Positions 35,394-46,740 of a stretch of 64,000 bases of DNA are shown here, in pieces. The notes beneath the pieces were generated by a model that saw only the letters and a list, made by a program, of their open reading frames with translations, was not told where the DNA came from and searched no databases. Numbering within the stretch: the stretch's first letter is position 1; the number at the start of each line of letters is the position of its first letter. Source of the stretch: Datnioides undecimradiatus (Eukaryota; Chordata; Actinopteri; Lobotiformes; Datnioididae); NCBI GenBank assembly GCA_008933995.1, contig WARS01004318.1, positions 1,901,269 to 1,965,268 of the forward strand, read 5' to 3'. The position numbers were made by a program, and so were the translations under genes.

Positions 35394-37361
35394 GTGAGTT
35401 AAAAGAGTCCGTGTAGTTTTATTAAGAAATTATAATTTCTTGATTTGAGGATTCATCAACCTGCTGCATGTGTGTTTGGCTGATTCAGTAGTGAGTGTCT
35501 GTGATTTGTGGGCTGATGTCTGTCGAGCGTCCGTGTCTCTCGGCTCAGACTGGAGGCACAATTTCCCCTTAAACGCTGTTAATTAGTGCAGAGAAGACGC
35601 TTGAATGTTGGGACTCGTCAGGAAAATCAGCCAAAAATGTGTCAAGACTGTCAAATTTAAAGAGTCTTAACAGATAAACTGCACATTATTTAGCCGGTGT
35701 TATGAATAAAACACTCTAAATATTATAATTTAAGGTAATAGCTTCTGTTTGTGCAGCAGCGGTCCCTCATCAAGACTTAAAATGACTTAAAACGACATTT
35801 TATTAGTATTTTCTATCTATTTATGGTCTTTTTGCACATGTTTTCAGTCTGTTTGTCCTGAGTGTGAGTGATTTGCACCTCTGTGGAGTCTTTTTCTGTC
35901 TCTTTGTGGCTGTTTTCTGTCTTTGTGGGCATTTTGCATCTCATATTTTGTGAGACATAAACCCATTAGCTTCTAAATAAACCATCTACTGCACAGAGAA
36001 ATAAAGAGGTTTGGTAACTGAGGTGGTTTTGACAGTAAGTTTCTGTTGCTGTTAGTAAACAGTCAAAAATAATTGTTTCTTAATGTTTTCTTAATAACTT
36101 AAGTGTTTCCTTTATGTATTTTAAGGGGTTTTATCATTATAAATATAACTAAGGTCAGTAGTCTGTTTCACTGTAAAGCACATAAACCTAATTTAATATG
36201 TGCAGACAGACTACTGAATATTGCCATATGAACAAACTCAACTTTGTCAAAACTGCCATTTCAACCATTAAACACGTCATTTTACACATATATAAAGATA
36301 TTTTAAGTGTTTTTTAAAGTGCAGTATTTGAAATTACAACATTTTATAATAATACGCATGGATTTTTTTTTACTGTATTAACATATAACTGCTGTTATTT
36401 TAGCTTACAGTTAAATGTTGATATGCTGCTTAAGAAGCTGAGTGAAAGACTTAAATTAAAGAGTTTAATATTTTACTACAAAATTAGGAATTAAGTGATT
36501 TTTTGGTGATTAAGGCATGTTAATGGTTTTCTTTAATGTCTTTCTCAATATATCCTGGTCATCTCCACCTCTCTGGTCTTCCTCTTGCGCAGCAGAGATG
36601 CTAAATCTAATTAATCTGTGTCATTTTTAAATTGTGCAGCAGCGTCGGATGTTTCAGCACTGAGGGTTTGAACAATCCCAGGTGATTAAAAAACGATAAG
36701 GAGCAGTGAAGAAGTGCAGTCGTAGCTGCAGGAAGGTTTGTGCTCAGCCTGAAAATCATCAGTTTTCTTTTGTTAAAGCGCTTTAAGCAACAGTTTGGGG
36801 ATAACAGACGTGTTTGTTTATCCATTTTCACGCAATAGGTGGATAACACAGACAAAATCAATACTAATACAGCACCGAGCTGTATCTCAATTATATAAGT
36901 GTTTGCTTGGTTGATTACAGAGAGCAGCTTTGTTAAAACTAATCATCCGTTTAGACGTGAGGACAGTGAACCAGTGGATCCTGTTCTGAGAACTGAATCG
37001 TGATTTGTTTCAGCTTTTTCCTGGAAAAAATGGGAAAAATATCAAGAAATGTTCCCCACTGTGTTTATGACAGCGTGAGTCTGATTACCAGCTGACATGA
37101 TTTGTTCAGTTCAGCTCAGAGGAGCAGAGACACAACACGGCGCCTCAGCAGTGAGCGTCTTTCGGTTGCGTTCAAAACATTATTTTGTCTTTTTTTTACA
37201 CATTTCACACGTAGAATAGAAGCAAAATATGAAAAGATGTGTGTATTATTCATCATGTGGGATCCTGGAAGTTGAGATCATAATGAAGTCACACACTAAC
37301 AGCAAAATTATGCCTTCATCTGTCCGTCCACAATGTGATTCAGACGCAAATTCAAATTCAA

Positions 37362-37395
<34 letters not shown>
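37362..37395. repeat. (CA)n microsatellite
   Basis: CA repeat with one TCG interruption. Confidence 0.9.
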
Positions 37396-37730
37396 TCATA
37401 CACATGTATGAGTGTGTATGTCATCACAGGTGGGAAGTTAATTAGCTCAGCCCACAGCATAATTTCAAGCAAAATTGGCTTTTTTATGAGGTGAACAAGG
37501 CAGAAACGTTCAGTGTTTAGCAACAACACATCACTGTATATCCAGCCGCACTTAAACAGGTTCAGGCTTTAAAACGTGAAATGTGTTTGACAGGACATTT
37601 ACGATCCAGGCGCTAACTCCTGGTTAGAGAAATGAAATGTTGGACAGCGGGAAAGTTAAATAGTGAAATGAGCAGAGGGTTTCTGGTTAATCATAGTTTC
37701 ATAAGTTCAAGGGAACAAATTAACATTTTA

Positions 37731-38128
37731 GTTTGGCTAGTTAGCTTAGCATAAAGCCTGTAAACAGCTAACCTGGCTCTGTCTAACTCATTAGCAGACC
37801 GGATCTTGTTTTTCTGTTAAAACCAGGGGGGCGGGGCTTATGTAAAAACAATTATCTCTCAACTGGGATCGTTAACTTCCTGGATTCTGCACTGGTTGCC
37901 TAGCAACTACTCACTTTAGCACTTAACCAAAGCCGAAAAAGCACAAGATGTTGTTTTTTACTTATTGTTTTGTACAGATTCAACAAACAAGATGAAAGGT
38001 GGTTGTTAATGAGCTTTAAAGGTGCTTTTAGATGGATTTTGTCACTTTTGGACGGAGCCAGGCTAGCTGTTTCCCTCTGTTTCCAGTCTTTGTGCTAAGC
38101 TAAGCTAACTGGCTGCTGGCTGTAGCTG
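37731..38128. mobile_element. Foldback/MITE element with long inverted arms
   Basis: The left arm has GGCTAGTTAGCTTAGCATAA, then GCCTGTAAACAGCTAACCTGGCTC in two blocks. The right arm, GAGCCAGGCTAGCTGTTTCC then TTTCCAGTCTTTGTGCTAAG and CTAAGCTAACTGGC, is its inverted complement, so the arms could pair over about 55 bp. A possible 7-bp target duplication CATTTTA flanks it (37724-37730 and 38129-38135). No ORF. A related copy is at 56626-56893, with single arms at 8805 and 62546. Confidence 0.7.
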
Positions 38129-39201
38129 CATTTTAAGCGCACAGTCATGAGAGACTTGTCGATCTTCTCGTCCAACTGTCCTCAGAAAAGAAATTCAGCT
38201 TATTTTACGACATTTTAAACTTGTTCCTTATTGTTATCTGACGTTTTAACATGAGAAGATCAATTTCACTTTAATTGAACACAGGAGACAACTCTCAACT
38301 GTCACATCTGTGGTGAACAATACGTGTGTTAAACCTGTGACTCAGACGTGTGACTGGCGTGTTAAATTGCTGCCACGTTTACACCTTCCAAAGCTGTGAC
38401 AGGTAAACGGGATATTTCCCTCCTGATCATGTGTTTTCCCTCCCGCGGCCGGCGAGATTGGCATCCACCTCACACAGACGACTCGTACAAGGCAGGAAAA
38501 AAAGGTCAGCAGAGCTTAAGACTAAAGACAGAATTGGATGCCGGGCTGTGTGTGTGAATTCACCGGGTTCATTAAGTCTCGCCAGCTCGCCGAGCTCAGA
38601 GAAGAAGCCCCACGAGTTTTCATTTTAACATCTAGCAACACCAAAAAATCAGCCTGCTGTTGCCTGAAGAATATATCAAGAATTAAGAGTCTCAGGGACG
38701 TAAGACCTCAAACCAAGAGAGACCACATCAGTCCAGCTCTCAGACCTTTACACTTCCTGTTTGTGTTGTGCATGTAACACTGAACACCACAGGTCTGGAT
38801 CAAACTCCCACAACACTTCAGGTCCTTTCAAACCTCTGTTCATGAGCATCTTCCTCTGATGTTCTGTGCTCAGTTAAAGCTTTAAAGCACTGTGATTTGC
38901 CACTTTGTTGGCAGCTGCTGTGCATTTGTAATTAAACCCTCACACCCCTGCTGCATCGTCAAGTTGGATTTATGTCAAGATCATAATACAAATATTAGTT
39001 ACCAGTATTTAATTATATTTGTATGATTTAAAGTGACTGATTCTTCGTTTACGTATGCTTTATGTATGATTTATTAAAAAACTGACCAGGCTTAACATTT
39101 TCTGTAGGTCAGGTGCTAAAATCACTAACATCTGCATATAATAAATAACAAATTTAATATCATCCAACCATTTTCCAGAATGAGTCTGAATTGTGAAGAA
39201 C

Positions 39202-39617
39202 CTGCAGTTCCCTGAGCGTCCACCAGAGGCTCCAGCAGCGAGTCAGTCCCCATAGATCCCCATGTTAAAATGCAGCAGTAAACATGTTTACAGCCTGGTA
39301 CAAACAACGGTTTGGTCTCTGCAGCTAGTTTCCCCGTTCATGACGACTGTACGGGCTGAATTTATACAGAACTCACTCCTTTAAATCAGATTAACACCTG
39401 AAGTTATGCAGGATGAAGGGGCGGGGCTGTTTCAGCAACCATGCACCATTATCACCACCACCCATGTGACACCTTTGCACAGTTTGAGGATTAGCCTTGA
39501 GTTAGATGTTGTCACAAACGGCTAAGATGGCGACGTCCAGATTCACCACATACTGAGCTTCACCATTGCTCTAGGTGACATCACGGCGGCTCTGTCCATG
39601 TTGTTTAACAGTCTGTG
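39202..39617. mobile_element. Dispersed repeat, longer copy of a pair
   Basis: Starts CTGCAGTTCCCTGAGCGTCC and contains GAGTCAGTCCCCATAGA, CATGTTAAAATG, AAACATGTTTA, TTTCAGCAACCATGCA and CATCACGGCGGCTC. The same blocks occur in the same order at 41255-41505. An internal segment of roughly 120 bp is present only here. No coding capacity; class unknown. Confidence 0.8.
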
Positions 39618-39861
39618 GTTTTAGTGGCTCTCACACATGTCGCAGGGCGAGAGAGGATATCATGTCATTTTCAGGAAGGCAGGCCGACGAACTCCCCGCT
39701 GAGTTTGGAGGTTACAAAAAAAAAAATACAGCATGAAATATTCATGCATCAGCTCGCTGAGCCACAAGTCTCTTATTATTAAGACTTATTCAAGGACTGC
39801 AGATTCATTCTGAATAACGACCGGAACTGATTCGGAGGCACTTGTGATCCTCAGCAGCGAG

Positions 39862-39863
<2 letters not shown>

Positions 39864-39898
<35 letters not shown>
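39864..39898. repeat. (CA)n microsatellite
   Basis: Uninterrupted CA repeat. Confidence 0.95.
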
Positions 39899-39904
<6 letters not shown>

Positions 39905-41254
39905 CGCACAGTCTCAAAGTGTGTATAGTACTTTTATCTACATGTTTGGATGAGCTCTCCCGCACATGCATAGAAATTCATGTTGTGATGGCATCAAGTG
40001 TTGGTGGCTTGAGTCTCCTCTAGAGCCTAAACAATTAATCAGCGGACGGATGATTAATTAGCAACTCTTTAATCATTTATAAGTCACCATAAGTCAGTGT
40101 GAGGATTTATTTTCCTTCTTTAATTTCCTTGTAATTGTAAAGTCAGACAGACATTTGCCATGATTTTCTAATATTTATATACAGATAAATATTAATTAAT
40201 CAGGAAATAGTCCTCAGGTTAACTGATAATGAAAACAATCCTGATTTACCAGTCCTAAACAAATATAGCTGCTAATTTTGTAGTGTTTTAATAAATCAAG
40301 TGACCTGAAAATGTGACGAAGGTGACGTCGTCAAATGTTTTGTCCCAAAACTCACAAATTATTCAGTGTGCATTGCTATAAAACAGAAAGAAGCAGAATA
40401 AACTAATTTTAATGGTCACAGATCAGCTTTACAGTACTTTTCCTGTTGCACCGAATGCAGATAAAATTATATTAATGATTATTTATTTAACAAAACAGTT
40501 GTGCTTAATTTTCTGTGACTGATTAATGAAATAATGACTTATTTGTATAGAAATGGACTTTTCTCGTAGTTATTTGGCTCTTTCCAGGTTGATAAACTGA
40601 TTCAGAGCTTCACAAAGTTTTAAACATCTTTGAAATGACAGCAGACAAAAGTTTAGTTGAGAGAAGGTCGCTCTGCGCTCGTGAGTTGTTTGTCCTCCAG
40701 CAGAGACGGCAGAGTTGTTGTTGTCGAGGGTCGTGTGCTGTTTGTATGAATCCACCCTCATTAAACTTTGAAACAAACCCGCAAAACAAAGTGTGATACC
40801 ACCGAGCTTATGTTCATTTTGATGTGTGAAAGACGACACGTGGTGTGAAACGCGTCGGCGGCCCAGCTCTGAACAGACTCGAGTGCGAGCTGGCAAACCG
40901 AGCACAGAAAGTGTTTTGTGTTCATAATATGCATCAGCGTCATAACAATATAGTTTGTACTCACTTTAAATTAATAATTAAGGAGCAGAAATAAATAATG
41001 AAAACTATAGGCACAAAAATTAGATTTACTACAGAATATTTAAACATAAGAGTTCAGTGTTTTGGGAAATTTAGACTTTAGAGCGTCAGTTCTGCACTTA
41101 CTCAGACATTGATGCCAGAGTAGTCATGAATATGAACAGTAGGGGGCAGTGTGGGGATGGCAGCAGATGCATGTTGTAAGAAATTGGCTGCAGTGCCAGT
41201 GCCCTTCTGTTTTTGCAACCCCCGGGGCTGAAACATGAAGCTGAAGCGTCAAAG

Positions 41255-41505
41255 CTGCAGTTCCCTGAGCGTCCACTAGAGGCTCCAGCAGCGAGTCAGT
41301 CCCCATAGACCCCCATGTTAAAATGCCCAACTTTGCAGCAGCATTAAACATGTTTACTGACAGCTATCCGCTAGCTGTCTGCTGCGTTTCAGCAACCATG
41401 CATCATTTGGCCCCAGCTCCCCGCCACCCACGTGCCAACGTCCAGGTCCACCCCACACCGAGCTTCACAATCGCATCACGGTGGCTCAGTCCATTTTGTT
41501 TCTTA
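41255..41505. mobile_element. Dispersed repeat, shorter copy of a pair
   Basis: Blocks CTGCAGTTCCCTGAGCGTCC, GAGTCAGTCCCCATAGA, CATGTTAAAATG, AAACATGTTTA, TTTCAGCAACCATGCA and GCATCACGGTGGCTC match the copy at 39202-39617. It keeps a short CCCAACTTTGCAG that the other copy lacks, so neither derives from the other by simple truncation. Confidence 0.8.
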
Positions 41506-43604
41506 TAATCAGTTTCATGCATTGGCAGGACGATAGAAACATGCTCGCCATTGTTACCATGTGCTTAACGTTGGCTCCTTAGATACCACCTACAGTATCA
41601 TCACAATAGTAACCTCCTCTTCGGTCGCCATGTTTATTGTTGATATCAGTGCAAAATCAGAAGTTCTGTGCAGTTTGATTTGTATCGTGCGTCCTTTAGA
41701 CACATGTGAAGCACATAGTTTGTATGTGACCGCTGCAACAAAAAATCCTGTTTTGCTGATGAAGATGGTCATAAACGTTCCTGACGCTAATGATGCTTTT
41801 ATATCGACGTGAGTCTGAGCCTGAGTGCTGTGCAGAGCAGCTGTGGAGTTAACGAGTGAAATCAAATGACCTCTACAGGTGCTATAACCGTAGTGATATT
41901 GGATGTTTCTCTGCATCATTTTGGAAATGTTTTGGGAAATGGCTCCATCTGCACCGCCAGTACAACATTTAGAGGAGTGGTTTCATATAAAATAGGAATG
42001 TTTTATGAGGACAAATTGAAGGCAGAAGTAAACAACCGCACTTAAAAATCACCTTGAACCTCGAATCAAGTAAAAGCCAAAAGCGTCTGCTCCATGAAAT
42101 ACATGTTTTGAAGCATTTGCACTTATAACAGCAACAGAGATTACAGAGTTTAAATAATAAGCTAGCCAGTGTGCAGGGTTTCAGATGAATTCACTTCTCC
42201 ATGCGGCAGTTTACCGAAGATCAGGAGCAGATTAATATTATTTTTTCCACTCAAATGGAGCTTTGCCAACTTTAGACAAGTGTTTTGAGACTGAATAACC
42301 TCCACCTTTACACAGACTGCCAACTGTGATCAGCCAAAGTCAGAGTAAACATGCTCAGCTCCTCCGCAGTGACGGCGGCTGCATTTAAGAGTTTGATTCG
42401 TTCGGGGTTTTCACTGACACGAGCTCTCACTTTAACTGCTCTTCTTTGTTAGACTACTTGACAGCCGTGTAAAAGAAGGTTTTACAACCTCAGCCCGCGG
42501 TTAAAAACTCACTCAGAGGTTCTGCACGTCTGTCCAAACACAAAAAACACTGGAGCTGCTAGTTTTGAGGCTCATGTTCATGTGCCTGTTAGCCTCTTAG
42601 TTTCTTAGCTTGCTAGCTTGACTGTGGATGTTACTCCTGCAGCCTGCAGTTTGTCAAGACTCATTGCTGCGGTTTGTTTGATTGATGCACAGTTTAAGAG
42701 TTTTTTAATGCTAGTAATTGTTTTTTATTTTTATTTTACTGCTTTTATAGTCTCTAAATCATGTCTTAATCCCGCCTGTGTTGGGATCAAACATAGTTTT
42801 GCTGTAAAAATCAATCAAATACACACATTGCATCAACACAGTCATCACAGTGAGGAACGTTTAGCACTCGATTGGTTGATTTCACACGTTTTCAGCATTA
42901 TTTTGCCTCCAGCTCAGTATTTTGTGCTGATGACATTGCGAATAATGGTCCTCTGACCCTGATGGCCGCTAACTAAAGACCAGAAATACAGCTTTTCAAA
43001 GTAAGAGTTGATTGCTAAGGTCATGTGAGCCTTCTTTATTGTTGCTATGGTTACTGCCAGATTAATCTACCTTTCATTAAATTATGATTGATGTAAACTT
43101 AAAGGCTAATATTATAATAGATATAATACATTAAGGCCATTTATTATTGAATATGTGGTAAATAGCCATTACAAGCCTTATCTACACCTGTCTGTACCTT
43201 TTATTCTTAGTTGTAAACCTTAATAATAAGTTTCCATTCTCCTCCAATCACGTGTGTTTAGTTAACTACTTGGCAAACCGCTAAACGTTCACTCTCAGCT
43301 TTCAAGGTGAGAAATTCAAAAGAAGCCTAAACAAATACGCTATTCAAAGAGCTCCGCCAACGTCCTTAACCATGACCCTGACCTGCAATCTCACTGCCAT
43401 GCTGAGTCCTGTTAGCACTGAGCGCTCAATCAGTCCAGGATGATTGGCTTTGTTAAACAGGACATGAAACCGGAGCGAAGGATTAAACGGGCCTCATGAC
43501 CTTTGAAACATATTTCTGATATAATAATGTGCACGTTCCCCGTCACGTTTTAAACTCCTACTTTTATGGTTCCAGTTTTATTTTCTTCTCACTGTAACTT
43601 CTCC

Positions 43605-44157
43605 CAGCTGGGATTCCTTCAGTGTTGATGGTTCAGGAGGTTTTTACTGGGAGCTGAATTCTCCACAGAGGTCTCCTCCTCTCCAAAACAAACAGAGCCG
43701 CTGATTCAAACCCAGAGAAACACTGAATAAAGCAGTTCCACCTTAAAAACCACTGTTTCTCCCACGCTGTCGGCCGCACACGGGACGTCCTGGAGGGGCG
43801 GCGAGCCGAGCTGCTGCTAACGTTTGCTCAGCTTGTTTCTCTGATAACTTTAACTCTGACGTCTGACGACTGAAATCCTTCTATCTGCTTCCCCAGATAC
43901 AGAGTTGCAAACAACAAGCAGCGGCTGAAAAGAGGAGCACAGAAATGTGTCTTACAGCTGATCCAGAGTCATTTATCAAGCTGCTGACACACAGAAATGT
44001 GTCTTACAGCTGATCCAGAGTCAGTTTATCAAGGCTGCTGACACACAGAAATGTGTCTTACAGCTGATCCAGAGTCAGTTTAAGAAGCTGCTGACACACA
44101 GAAATGTGTCTTACAGCTGATCCAGAGTCAGTTTATGAAGCTGCTGATGCACAAACA
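43605..44157. mobile_element. Dispersed element with terminal 53-bp tandem array, copy A
   Basis: Near-identical to 54259-54699 over the body, which starts TGGGATTCCTTCAGTGTTGA, passes through CACACGGGACGTCCTGGAGG and ends in GAAAAGAGGAGCACAG. The 3' part is a tandem array of a 53-bp unit. There are no ORFs and no terminal inverted repeats that I can see. High similarity of two copies 10 kb apart suggests recent activity or a local duplication. Confidence 0.85.
43937..44148. repeat. 53-bp tandem repeat, 4 units
   Basis: Units ACACAGAAATGTGTCTTACA plus GCTGATCCAGAGTCAGTTTA plus TCAAGCTGCTGAC at 43937-43988, 43989-44042, 44043-44095 and 44096-44148, differing by single substitutions or one-base indels. 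Confidence 0.95.
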
Positions 44158-46369
44158 CAACACTGACACATGCACAGAGAGGAGACCAGATGAAATGATT
44201 GTTGTAATGTTTTAATGCAGAAATGTTCCACTCTGTAAGTTTCAGTAAACTTCCTGTTGCTCTAACAAACCTTTGGCCCTTCACTGTAAACTGCGTGCAC
44301 CTGAATGCTGATCTGCTGTCATGATGACCAGGCTCCTCCCTGAAATACTCTGAAACCTTTCAAGTGCTCCGGCTGTCAGAGACTCTGACCTTTGTGATGG
44401 ATGCTCAGCTCAGCGGTGCAGCGGCGCTTGACAGCTAAGATGTTGGCATTTCCGCTCCTGCGGCGAGCTGCAGACAAACCTGCGTCAGACACAAACGTTC
44501 CCTCACCTGTGCTCACCTTCAATGTGGCAGCGGCAGCATTTTGGTGTTGATTGATGTTACATGGATTCATTTAGTGCCTTGTTTACTAAATAATGGTCTG
44601 ATTTAATGATTTAAATGTTGAAGTTAAATGTAAAATGATCAATTTTTATACTTAATATATGAAAGTCATAGTCGTCACTGTTAAAAATGAAAGACAGAGG
44701 AGAGAAATACCCAAAAATAGAGCAAAAAGCGAAGGTAGAACAATAGAAATTCAGTGAAACTATTAGTTTCAGTTGAAATTAATAGTTGTAACACATTTTT
44801 TTATGAAATGTAAAGAAACTCTGCGGCGGTGAAACCAAATTAGAAAGTAAGTGCATAAAAACAAAACAGCATTTTTATTATTTTACACGTTCATTTATTC
44901 TCTACTGTGAAAAACATCGTCTTTCAGCTGACATTTGACTCCCTTTAAGTTTACAACCTTGATAACTTGTTAATGCAAACACACTGGATTCAAATGATTT
45001 GGGCTGATGTCTTACGTCTGTTCTGATGTTTATATGAGTCATTTATTCAGTTCCTCAAACATTATGTATTAAACAGTGAAGATTCAGTCATTGTCGGCCA
45101 CATTTCAACAGTTTTTATTAAGTTGTTGCAACCTTTACCTTATTTATCGAGGTAGAAAATCAGAAAAATCTCAGTGACAAAACTATTTTTTCATCAAAGT
45201 TTGAAGGATTGTCTTGTTTGTGACTCCAAAACACAAAAGAAGCTGCTTGTGTGGGAAAAACTAACAGCTAATGTACCTGTAAGCAGATCAGGACGTTATT
45301 TATAACGATCAGTAAACAAAATTAAAGACCGCTTGTTGTTTTTTTAGTTTGTGTAGTTTTAGTTATCATTTATTGTGTGTCCTTATCATTTCTGGTGAAC
45401 TAATGTAGCACTTTACTGTAAGCTGTAAATGGTTTTAGTTATTTGCTTAATTATTCCAGTAAGATTAGAGCTCGTATGTGTTACAGCAGTTGTAATTTCC
45501 AAGACACGGGAAAAAAAAAAAAAAAAGCGGCGCCTTCATGTTTCAGATAAAGCAGCTTTCACCTTCAGCAGCTCTGATAGCTGCAGGCTCGTTTCACCAC
45601 ACCGCTGCACTGCTGGCAAAGAGGAGAGTTACACGTCGCTCTGCACAGCGACTCAAAGACGTTGTACTGTCAACAAGTGCACTAAACTCTCCTCCAGCTG
45701 CAGGAACACATAGTAATACTTAAACTTAATAATAAGTATAATTAAAAACAAAAACATTGCGTATCATGTGACAGGAAAGTCCTTAAATGCGAAGCAGCAG
45801 CAATAGGAGATGCTAGGCTACAGTTAGCATTAGCTTAATGTGGCTGTGATACAGTGTAAAGAGGTTAAGTATTAACAGTGAGGGTAGATTACATGCTGCG
45901 TTCAGTCTCTCCTGGGTGTGTGTGTGTGCCATGGGAATGGCCGGCTCCACCACCACCAACGACAGAATACTTTACATACAAAGAGCTAAAAACCTGATGT
46001 AGATAAAGTGAAATGCATTGAAAAAACATCTGTTACCGTCTATAAATATGATAAAAAGTGTGGTTTGACTTTATGAAACTATATAAGCTGTTTGTCTGCA
46101 GCTGATCCTGATGCTGAAGATCAGAGATTTCAGCAGAAAGCAAATTAAATATGTCATCTCGACTCGTCAGATACAGTCACAAACAACATTTTTAAAATTA
46201 TGCCCAGATGAAAAAAAAGTTTTTGCAAATAAAAGTTATAAAACCGTTTCCAGGAGACAGCGCTGGTTCACAGATTTTGCAGATGTGTGGAGGTCGTCGC
46301 TGCGAAAGCTCAAACAAATGCAATAACAAAGAAGTGAGTGAATCAGTGGATAAACAAAGTGGCCGGTAA

Positions 46370-46740
46370 ACAGCATGACCACCGAGATGAGTCCTCCGCT
46401 CGCGCCGTCGGCCAATCAAAAGCAGCGGACATCAGAGGAGTCAAATATAGATCGCGTGTAATTTTAGCCTGCGTGCCCTCGTTTCTCAGATGTTGTTGAC
46501 GCTGAGTACCCTGCCGCCCCCCTCGCACAATCGCAGCCTCTGATTTTACAGCCAAAGCGCCGCAGGTAGACACATTGATCGCTGATTGTCTGTATTCACC
46601 TTAAACAGTATGGCCTCGTCGCCTCCTTGATCGCATGACCTGCAGCGATTGTCCTGTGCAGACACACATCACCTTCCCCACGTGTCATTCAGAGACAAGA
46701 CAGACGAGGAGACATTTGGCTGCAGTTCAGAACCTCAATT
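46370..46740. promoter_or_regulatory. GC-rich candidate regulatory element with repeated GATCGC motifs
   Basis: This CpG-richer island in AT-rich intron DNA carries a CCAAT motif (about 46420) and five copies of GATCGC/AATCGC or its complement GCGATT (46450, 46529, 46577, 46629, 46645) within 200 bp. No convincing exon. Function is inferred from composition and motif clustering only. Confidence 0.25.
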
